A stretch of DNA of 43,163 nucleotides. Source: CAYTKU01 sp964550845 (GTDB lineage: Bacteria > Patescibacteriota > Patescibacteriia > Magasanikbacterales > UBA922). The position numbers and the translations under genes are program-made. The stretch is from contig CAZKAD010000004.1 of NCBI GenBank assembly GCA_964550845.1, positions 1 to 43,163 on the forward strand. Reading direction: 5' to 3'. This document shows, one piece after another, positions 25,539 through 36,000 of this stretch. Under the pieces are notes generated by a model that had not been told where the DNA came from, made no database searches, and saw only the letters and a program-made list of their open reading frames with translations. Within the stretch, counting starts at the first letter, position 1, and each line of letters begins with the position of its first letter.

Positions 25539-26456
25539 TCAGAGTTCTATTTCATACGTTGTGTTGACGGATGTGGTAGGTGAAGAAGCGGGTGAAGTAG
25601 AAACAAAAGAACTTGTACTTGTATTTGACGAAGTTGTACTGGTAGACACTCCAGGTGTTGCACTTACAGGCGCCATTTCAGCCAGTCGACCTGGTCCAGA
25701 TGGGTTATATCCTGCTTTTACCTCAGTGCCATCTTTATAGGTATCCCCGTCACTATCATCACTTTTTGGATTTGTATGCCAAATAAGTAATTCTTCACCA
25801 TCTGAGAGTTCATCATTGTCTGTATCCCAATTTGATGGATTTGTACCAATCTCTACTTCACGATTATCCTTTACTCCATCCCCATCACTGTCAATTGATT
25901 CACCTAAAATAATCTCTTGATCAACGGCATCAGAAGAACTCGTTGGAGTTATAACTTCCTCCAAAGGAGGGGTTATGATAGGCACAGTAACCGGTGTTTC
26001 ATTTTCTAAAGGAACATCTTCTAGAGGGCTCACTTCTGGTTCAGTGGTATCTTTTGTAAAAACACGATAGACAAACCAGCCTGATCCAATCAGAATAAAA
26101 CCAACCACTACAACCATAATCGTCACCATAATACCATGACTGAGTCTTGGCTCTTTGATGGTATTATCCATTGGAATGCCACCCAGACTATTTCCATTAC
26201 CGGCATTTGGTTGATTTGGCAAAGACATACCAGGTGACGGTGGGAGGTTTGAAACTTTTGGCTGAAGAATACCAGCTTCCAGTGCAGAAGTCTGAGGTGG
26301 AAGAGCATTACCTCCAAGTGGAGGCATTTCGGCAGAAGAAAGTGGAGGTACCGAACCTGAAGAACCCTCGGTGTTAGCAAAAATATCTTGAGGTTCGCCA
26401 AATGGAAGATTATTGGGCGCCGAAGCACCAGAGGGAGTAGGTTGATCGTCAAACAT
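25539..26456 (-). CDS. Membrane-anchored protein with TSP3-like Asp repeats (305 aa)
   Basis: Seen: 305 residues. A Pro/Gly/Asn-rich N-terminus (1-105) is followed by one membrane helix MVTIMVVVVGFILIGSGWFV near 110-130 and a Pro/Thr linker. Two to three repeats of the type DSDGDGVKDNREVEIGTNPS, then WDTDNDELSDGEELLIWHTN and DSDGDTYKDGTEVKAGYNPS, lie near 190-260. The tail is Ser/Thr-rich. The repeats match the calcium-binding thrombospondin type 3-like pattern seen in many bacterial surface proteins. Second of three relatives; 14 nt before the next. No enzymatic motif seen. Confidence 0.75.
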   Translation of the reverse strand: MFDDQPTPSGASAPNNLPFGEPQDIFANTEGSSGSVPPLSSAEMPPLGGNALPPQTSALEAGILQPKVSNLPPSPGMSLPNQPNAGNGNSLGGIPMDNTIKEPRLSHGIMVTIMVVVVGFILIGSGWFVYRVFTKDTTEPEVSPLEDVPLENETPVTVPIITPPLEEVITPTSSSDAVDQEIILGESIDSDGDGVKDNREVEIGTNPSNWDTDNDELSDGEELLIWHTNPKSDDSDGDTYKDGTEVKAGYNPSGPGRLAEMAPVSATPGVSTSTTSSNTSTSSFVSTSPASSPTTSVNTTYEIEL

Positions 26457-26489
26457 ATGACAAGAGCCAAAACTAAAAAGTAAAATTTT

Positions 26490-26927
26490 TTATTGGGAAA
26501 GCTCTCCATTTCCAGCAGGATTCTGTCCATTTACAACTTCATATCCATCGCCAAGACCATCATTATCACTATCAAATTTTTTGGGATCCGTTTTCCAAAT
26601 TTCCATTTCATCAATGTCAGAAAGCCCATCTCCATCTGTATCAAAATTAAGATTACTGAGGCCAAGTTCTTTTTCCTTAGTATCGTCAAGTCCATCGCGA
26701 TCTTTATCAAAAGGAAAAGGATCTTCTACAGCCTGATTGATATCAGTAGTTTCAGAGGAAGGTGGAAATTGATCAGTATTCTGAGAAGCCCCATCCTTTT
26801 TTATGAAGAAAAATATTCCAGTTCCTAAAACAAGCAATAAAAATACTCCCCCACCGAAGAGGAAAAACATTTTTTTCTGAGAAGACTCATTCTCGATTGG
26901 AGGTTGAGAGTAATTATTTTCCATCAT
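26490..26927 (-). CDS. Membrane-anchored protein with TSP3-like Asp repeats (145 aa)
   Basis: Seen: 145 residues. A short polar N-terminus and membrane helix FFLFGGGVFLLLVLGTGIFF near 21-40 are followed by a linker and three repeats: DKDRDGLDDTKEKELGLSN, FDTDGDGLSDIDEMEIWKTD and FDSDNDGLGDGYEVVNGQNP. Alternating Asp at positions 1, 3 and 5 followed by G-L-x-D is the calcium-binding loop pattern. It ends right after the repeats, without the long tails of its two neighbours. First gene of the operon (promoter 26945-26974). Function unknown. Confidence 0.75.
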   Translation of the reverse strand: MMENNYSQPPIENESSQKKMFFLFGGGVFLLLVLGTGIFFFIKKDGASQNTDQFPPSSETTDINQAVEDPFPFDKDRDGLDDTKEKELGLSNLNFDTDGDGLSDIDEMEIWKTDPKKFDSDNDGLGDGYEVVNGQNPAGNGELSQ

Positions 26928-26944
26928 ACCTAAAATGTAAAGAT

Positions 26945-26974
26945 ATTATAGCATACATCTCTCAAAATAAACAA
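26945..26974 (-). promoter_or_regulatory. Promoter of the repeat-protein/ybeY/dgkA/ftsA operon
   Basis: Minus strand: TTGTTT (26969-26974), 18-nt spacer, TATAAT (26945-26950), with an extended -10 (TGCTATAAT). Confidence 0.75.
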
Positions 26975-27017
26975 CGGGAAACTCTCTCAATTATTAAATG
27001 TAGCTAACCTAAAATTT

Positions 27018-27050
27018 CAATTGAACACAAAATCGTGCCACCATCAATTG
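27018..27050 (-). terminator. Weak terminator-like inverted repeat after the giant gene
   Basis: CAATTGA (27018-27024) and TCAATTG (27044-27050) form a 7-bp stem with a 19-nt loop, followed on the minus strand by AAATTTT. The only termination signal I see between the giant gene and the next promoter. Confidence 0.3.
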
Positions 27051-27076
27051 GCTCCACTCTTAACGACGATAGAACT

Positions 27077-30000
27077 CTATTGGTCACGATTACAATTTTC
27101 TCCAGGAACACGACAGAGAACATCAGCAAAATTTGTAGCCTGTACTCCATGTGGATAAGATTGACCTCCAGCTTGTTGCTCTGAGAGTGACGTAATTTGA
27201 TAATTTCCAGCACGATCTTTTACCAAGTTAAAGGCATGCCAGTATTTTGCAACTCCTTCGTTACTACTTACACGTGCACTACCGAGTTTGAATACATTGT
27301 TTGGACGGGGTTGATAAATTGAAGATTCAGGTATCTGACCATCACGATAGTCATAAACTTCAACGGTGACATCCATGTTATCAAAAGTTGAGATAGGAAT
27401 ATCTCCTTGAGCTGCAAATGCTTCAACAAAAACAGCATAAGGAGCATTATACGTACCTGTACCAGGATTTCCGATATAATTTCCTGTAAAAATAGTCATG
27501 GCTGAAGAAGATGCGGTGCTAAGACCTCCACGTTCATGAACATAAACGCCCCCTGACTTCGCCACATTTATATCAGCCTGACCCATTTGAGCATTTCCTT
27601 GATAATTGAACGGTATACAGTCATTTGGAAGCCAATATTTTGTTGCTCCATGCTGCGCCATACGTGAACAGAGCCAACTTGGATTTGCTCCCAAATTCTC
27701 AGGATGCCGACGACGGCCTTCAGCGACAGCCCGAGAATAACTTACCGTCGATTGCAAAAGTTCTTCGTTCGTTGCATTCTCACGATTTAAGAAATCTCGA
27801 TTGTATACAATCGGAGTGAAGGTAACATTATTATCAGGAAGATTTTTCCATTTTACTACTACACGGAAAGTGCCCTGAGGTACAGCTGGAGAAATAATAT
27901 ACTCATTTTGAATTTCACGAAGCTCTCCATTTACCGGATATGGGAAAAAAGAACCATACTGTTCATACTGTGCTTTCGCACCTGCCTGACGCATAATTGC
28001 CCCAGAGTTATCACGTGTACCACCAAGACGATCTGCGGTTACATCAAGCAAACTAAAGTAAACAGCATAGTTATCTTTACAGAGTGCATTTGATTCAATT
28101 CCCCTTGCATATTCTTCAAGCGGAGCATTTTGCCATGGGCCATTTTGATTTGGACTTGTCTTAAATCCAAATCCAGCGTCAAGAGGAAAACCATGTTTAG
28201 TAGAAAATATCCATGAGGCAATATTATAATTTAAAGTATTAAACCCTTGTTGATAATTTCTCCATTTTTTTGGATTACCGGCTTGAAGATCTTCATCTTC
28301 AACGACACCTGCTTGCCTTGAACCCCAACCACCAACTCCTCCGAGTGACTTTATACCCGAAGCAACAGAACTGGTATTGAGACGGATCAAATGATGTTCA
28401 ACAAATCTTGCCCAATCAGAATTGAAACGAGTAGAAACAGGAGTAAGTACATTTAACACTTTCAATTTGGGAATCGGCTTGCCTTGATTATCAGAATATC
28501 CGCATCCAATACAATTTGTGACTAAACGCTGACAATTATTTTCGCAAGCAAATGTTCCCGTGTCATAACACTGAGCAGGAGCACTTTGAAGATTATAAAA
28601 ACCTTGATACACAGACTGAGGAGATCCTACAGGTGGAACATTTTGAGCATTTCGTACAATAACTTGATTTGTTTCAGGGTCAATGTCACACACCTCTGGC
28701 TGATACACACCATTTACCACAGGAAGGCGTCCATCTACATCAATTTTTCCGTTTCCACAAGCCGCAATCGGATCCACACTAAGAACTTCGCGGCAATCTG
28801 CAGAGCAGTACGAACAATTTCTTCCATACTCAGGATTACACTTTTGTCCATTCGTTGCTCCGGTATCACAAACTTCTCCTTCGTTAATTTGTCCATTTCC
28901 ACACGCTCCTACAGCAGCAACAACTGGAGCATTCTGCCTTATACCGTTACATTGCACTTGAACTCGTTTATTTAAATCCGTGTTCAACGTACGCTGACAC
29001 GCTTGAGCCCCCATTGTTCGAAATTCAAAACGAGCATTACCAACCCGAACTCCAAAATTACATCCCATATCACCCAAATTACACGGAGCTTGGTCACCTT
29101 GTTCTATTTGAGCTAATTCCTCGGATAATACATCACCGCAAGATAGAGCGAGTGCATTACAAAGCGACTCACCATTTGTTTCTTGACAAGAAGCATCGAG
29201 ATTGTCATTTCCATAATCAAGGGTAATCAAGGTATTGTTGTTTATCGTTTGTATATTTTGTGGAGCCAAACTATTGATACAAGCATTATTTTCAATTTTA
29301 CAAAAGGCACTGCAACCATCGCCGTTTTGATTATTTCTATCATCACACTGCTCAGAAGGAAGCTGAAGTGCACCATCTCCACAATATCCACCCTGACTTT
29401 GACAGTCATTTGAACAACTCATTGGCTGACCTGCTGCATCCGCCGCTGAAATATGGTAGGTAGGATCATTTTTTGAAATACAAGCACCTTCAGCAAGAAG
29501 ACATTTTGCACCTAAAACTCTATCGAGAAATCCACCGACACATTCTTTACCTGGATTCAACGCACAGAAACCAACTGATTTAAAACGAGCCTCATCTTTA
29601 TCACAGAACTCCAAAAATCCTTCCCCATCATCTTGTCTGTTGTTTCTATTTCTATCATCAAAATCACGTGTACCATTTCCACAAAAAGCAGCAAATGGTG
29701 CAGAACAGGTACCATTGCAGTGACCATAGGTATTGTTAAGATTTCCATCATCACAAATTTCACCATTATCAATTCTTCCATTGCCACAGCTGGCACCAGG
29801 TCGACAAACATGCGCATCATATTGACAACGATCATTACAAGTTCGGAAGGCTGTCTCTCCAGCCGGACATTCTATTGCTGCAGCAACACGTGAGATGCCT
29901 GGAGGATCACACGCTTCTCCAGCTTCTCGAATACCATTTCCACAAGAACCGGCAGCAGCACGAACGACTTCAATACCTTCTCTTCCACAGGAAGGCGCCG

Positions 30001-33000
30001 AGTTGTATTTCGTAGTGGAAGCAAATCCTTGAACAATTGTTTTATGAACACCTTCACGAGTATTGAAGTATTCAAGTGGTAAGTACAGTTCATAGTGATT
30101 ATTGTTGTTCGGATCAACATTATATTCAAGAACATTGGATACCATCGGACAAGAAAATGCTGCTTCAGCACTATTCCAGCAGGTTTGTGGATCATCAGGA
30201 AGAATACAGGTTCCTGCTGCCTGTCCACAATCTTCATTGGTAGAACACGCACTAAATTGTCCATTTTGAGGGATAGAACATCGACCACAACCACTCCACT
30301 GATTGAGTGGTGGCTGAGCCACTGGACCAATTGCTTCCAAAAGCCGATTCCATGATGGCCAATGTGAATTGGTATATCCAGGGATATAAGTACCAGCTAA
30401 AAGCGTTGGGTACTGACCATTGTTCGTACGGTATGTCTCAAGTTTACTTTGAACATCTTGAACAATATGCAAGCGTTGCCAGTCATTTTGAAATTTTGTT
30501 TTTGCATTAGCACACAGCCCATTACTGGTACTCGTAGGTACGCCACCAGAAGTACGGCAATCATAATCTGAAGAACAAGAAATTCCTGTCACCGCAATAT
30601 TATTCAAATCAAGTGGAAGATACTGACCTCCAGAAACACCATTTCCGCGAACACAGTTATTTCTTTCCGGAATATTGATGTTAAATTTGAGCGTAGCGAT
30701 TATTTTTTCGAGTACCTGTTTGGTGTTGGCTTGTGCATTTTCATTGATACCAAACAAATAAATATAACTATGAACACGCTTATCTGAAAGTTCATTCAAG
30801 CTACTTATATAAACATTACTTCCATCGCTTATTCCAGTGTACCCATCAATGACAACATCTCGGTAACGCTCAATACCCGAAAAACCTTTGCTTGTAAACC
30901 AATCTCGAGCAGTCAAGCGTGCTGAATTTTCAAATACTTGAACACCAATAACATCTTGATTTTTATCATTGAAAAGGAGGAATTTTTTTAGGGTTCCTGC
31001 TGGAAGATCACCTACATTTTCAGCTCTTCCTTCCATACAATGTTGCTGACGAACGAAGACGCCATTACGAATAACAGGACAATCAGCATCTCTTCTACAC
31101 GCAGCACCAGAAATACTACAAACCGAAGGAGTAACCATATTTCCTTGAACAACTGGCTTCAAAAATGGTAAGTCATCTTCTTTGTTTCCTTGTGCACCTG
31201 AGTCAGCACAATATCCAAAACTGAAATTGAGATATTCTCTTTTTCCTCCCAAATTTATTGGTGCAATAGGACTACCATCAAAACGATTTTTCACTATATC
31301 AAAGTGATCATTGTTGAGTTGTCCTGGTCTAAATACGGCTTGAGCAGAAATACCATCTTCATATGGATAGGTCGCTTGTGATGGCCATGGATTTTCACAA
31401 AAAAGTGAAGTCACATCACTAAGTCCAACATAAATTTTTCCAATTTCGTTTCCGACCTCACTTCTATCCTGAGTAATAACTGCTTGCGCAGCAATAATTT
31501 GGCTTCCTTCAAGTCCAGTTGATGAAATATTTATCGTTTCGTTATTAGCAGGAGGACCAAGGCGAAAAATTTTACTGGCACTTGGTTCCCAATTCCATTG
31601 CCAAGCATAACTTGGAGTACTGACAATGGGACCTCCACTGGTACTTTGAACACTGGTTCCAAATTTATAGGTTGAACTTGGTGTAGTAAATAAATGAACA
31701 GCAGGATCGACAGAAATACTTTCTATTTTACAAATTTGATTGCTGGTTTTGAAGATAAAGATGTCATCGGTGTGGTATCTATTGGCATCACGTAGGAGCG
31801 CTTGTCCACGAATACCTACTCCGGTTACATCTTTTATGCCATTTTTTCCACCACGAAGAATAACAGCATAGGTTGAGGCAGGATCAAGAATATCTGTAAT
31901 AGTAATACCTAAAGTACTTCCATTCAGAGTGCCATCTGGATTGAATTTTGGATTAACGGTGTTGTTTGTTCTTATTTTACCAGCACACCACACTTTTCCA
32001 TCCAAAACTTTTTGCACAGCTACATTGAGATTTGGTGCTCCAATTTGGGCGTGTACCACAGATTCAAAGATACTTGCAAAAAATTCCTTCATCGCTCCCC
32101 AAACGCGAGCAAAGATACTTTGAGGGACAGAAGCTTCTTCAGAAAGCGCAAGTAGTCCATTTACATCAGCAGTAATATCAGTTTCTCCAGACGTAGAACA
32201 GTTATATCCAGCAGGATGCAAACTCGCAATCATAACTGCATCGGCTACTGAAGCTTCGTCAAGAACTTTATTAAAATCCGCCGAAATAAAAGTATTTTGA
32301 CAAACAGCCGTATTGTTAATAAGGCCAGAACCATGCACAGGATATTCTGCCGTACGATTCGGACGAACTTGGCAGCAAGAGTTATTATCTACACCCTGAG
32401 ATTGATCTGGACAATTGTTCGCGCTTACAATCCCATTTTCCAAACGTGGTTCTTCGTATTCCACAAAACCACACTGGAGTGCATAGTTTCCAATCCCTGT
32501 AACACTTCTATTCCCGAGTGGAGTCGTTGTCTGGCGGCTTTCTCTCACTTGCAACGCCTGGGCAGAAATAGTTGTTTCTTGCATGAGAGTAGCTGGATTT
32601 GGTTCTGCTTCTCCAAGCGCGGTTACAATCTGAAGAGGATCTTGGCCAATAGCCTCAACATCATCAAGAGCAGCAGGTTCACACTGTGGATTTTCACCAA
32701 TACCAGAAACACCATCACCACACAAAGAAGGAGTGTCATAAAGAGGGGAAGAACCAAGACGGGTACATTCATCACTACAACCAAGAGTACCTGCTTCACA
32801 AGTAAAATTTGGAGAAATATTTGCTCTTACGTCACAGGCATTTTTCAAAATACAGCGATTACTACAAATTGCAGAAGCTGATTCTACGTCTAGAACCACT
32901 TCAGCTCCGTTTGGTCCAAATACTTTTATATGCCTATTATCGCCAGGACGAATTTCACACTCTTCACCGAGCTCCAGAGTGTTATTTCCACAAACCGTAA

Positions 33001-36000
33001 TAGCATTATAACACGCAGCCGACTCTCTCTGCTCCTGTGTTAAATTACTTGCAGGATCAGAACAAAATGATCGAGACATTCGAGTTCCCGTATGGAGACA
33101 GCGGTTTGAACATCCAAGTTGTGAAAAAGCAGGATTTCCAAGTGCCGTTGCTTCATCAAGAGTTATACCTAAATCACAATCTTCTCCAAGATTAATTAAG
33201 CCATCTTCTCCCAGTCCAATGTGCCCATTTCCACACTGCAGTGCATTTACTTCTCCAGAAAATTCTTGATTACTTCCAGACCAGGTACAAGTGTTTGTAC
33301 AGTACGGTGTATGGCCAGGGATTCCAGGATCACATTCTTCGCCAAATGATCTTTCCAGCGCCCCGTTTCCACAAAGTCCTACTGCAGCCGGATTTCTGGT
33401 AGTGGTGACATTTGGGTTTCCTGGGCGCAAACAAGAAAGTGAGCAACTTACTCCTGGAATTTCTCCTGGTTGAGCCACATCACAATCTTCTCCAGGGTCA
33501 ACAGATCCGTTTCCACACATAAAGGCGGTTTGACCAACCGGAATCGTACTTCCTGTTGGCAAACAACTCGCACTACAATATCCTGGAGGAAGTGCTTTGG
33601 TTGAAAATTCAGTAATATTTGCAACCTTTTCATTTTGAACACTCCAATTCCAACCATAGGCCCAGGGATTCAATCTCTGACCTGCAGAACTACACTGATT
33701 TGGAGAACTCATTGGTGTTGCCGCATATGGAGTTTTTTGCCCCACCATGGTTGCTACATAGGGACTTGGCAAAACATCTACTGTATCCAAAATACAGATT
33801 CCATCTTGGACTTTTGTTTGAAATTTCCATACTTTCGGAACTAAAGGCTTTCCAACCACAGGATTTCCATTCAAAATACCGCCAAAAGATCGAATTTGAT
33901 CAGTTACCGTAACCTGATAGAGGGTGCCTGTTGCTAAATTCCCAGGAATGGTTACCGAATACTCAAACGGATCAAACGCACCAGGATTCACATCTTCTAC
34001 TTCACCAAGCGGTTCCACATTCAAACAATTTTCTCCAAGCCCAACACATTTTTCTACTTTAATAGCACTTCCTTCAGCCGTTCGGTAAGTACTTGTAAGC
34101 ATGGGAAGATTAAACCGAACACCAATCGTTGCATTGACACACGATTCACTACACTCTGGCCACCATTCTGTTACTACAGGATCGCCAAGTTGGACAAAGA
34201 GGGTACTGGTAGCCACAACTTCTTTGTTAACCCCATCTACTAAGGTATTGGTACTGGCAGTAATGTAAACAGGGCTTAAAAGAGTATTTTGGAGCGCAGT
34301 TGCTTTTGCGCGTACATCTTGATAATACTGACTACTTGTTACCGGAACATTCATATTATCTACTTTTGTGGCATACGCAAAGTCAGAGCCAATGTCAGCA
34401 TTATTATTTTGCCTTGGTTTCCATTGCCATCCTTTTCCATTGACGTCTATAACACTACAAGCTTGTTTTCCACGTCCCCAAACATAGAAATAGAATGGAT
34501 GTGGTGGATTATCAAAATTCGGAGAAACTGGGAATGCGGTATTTTGGATCACACCAAGGAGACGTGTCGTATAGGTTGGTGGAGTAATCGCAGCTCCAAG
34601 AAGTGAACAACGAGCTTCCCCTGTTTTGAAATCAAAATTATAGGCAACCGTAATACCATTTACAGGATCTTCAAGTGGTCGTTGCAAAGACAACGGCGAA
34701 GTATTAATTCTGTTTTGATTAAATTCAACAAGTCCTGGTTCATTGGCACGAAGATTATTTCCCAAAATAACTCGATGCCAGGTACTGGTTGCATGAGTTG
34801 CTCCTGCGGCAAGTCGAAATTCCAAAATATCATTTTGACCTGGTATAAAAGCAGGTGTGTAATTTGCTGTTACATCAGTTTCCTGATCATACGAACAATC
34901 AGGAACATTTCCTTGACCACAGGTGTATACTTTTACTTGATTATTCAAATTCAATTCAGACATTCGCATGTTGAATTGAACGGTGATAACACTATCAGTA
35001 CAAGCGTCCCCTGCGTTCCAATTTTCCCAAGGAGAAGGAGAAGGACGAGCAAAATTTTCTACAGCAAGATCATTCCATTGATCAACATTACAAGCTTCGA
35101 GTACACGAGGCACTTGAGGAATCAGACCAGTGGTAAAACGCCAAACATATCCAGCGCTCCGTGTTTCCCCAGCACAGGCAAAGCCCTCTGGTTTCCACAT
35201 TCCCCTTTCAGGACCCGCACCACAACATTGATAATTTGCTCCTGGTGGGTTGCCACCCAAGGTACAATCATTGACTGTATATTGAACACTATTACTAAAA
35301 TTTCCAGCTACCCGAGCTAATATTGGACCAGTAACAAGAGAAACACCATTGTTTCCTACCGGCAGAACCGTTTCGATTTTTGTACCATTAGCAGCAACAG
35401 ATTTTATAACATTATCTCCTTGTGGATCTCTATCACGACTTGAAAGAAGCCAGTTTGAGCCAACAGTCCAAAAATACAGTTCAGGATTAGGGTTTAAATT
35501 AATACCAGTCAAGGAAAGTGGTTCTGCATTTTCTGGCAAAGGAGCGACTCCATTATTTGGTTCCAAACGACAGAGTCCTGGCAGTGGTGCTCCTGCAACA
35601 AGAGTAATATCACGAGCACCATCTGAATGAAGACCAGCTTCATTTTTTACGACTACAAAATATTGTTGCAGAGCCAAACCAGCTGGTATTTTTCCAATAA
35701 TTTGATTTTCTGACCAGGTATTTCCACACGCATCAGGAAGTGTGATCAAATCGAGTCTCTGACAAGCAGCTTCTTCTGCGGCAACTCTGGTCTCGGCACA
35801 GTTAACAGCCGCTTGACGAGTAGGAGCCAAATAGACAGTACCATGAGCACCAAAGCGAGCACCTGAGAGCGTTATGAGACTTCCAACAGTAGTGGTTGGG
35901 TATGGAGAAATACCATCTACCTGTGGAAGCAAGTTTGCATCCTGATCAACAACTAAAAATTCAACACCATTGGTAAAGATATCTCCAATTTTTGCGCGTA

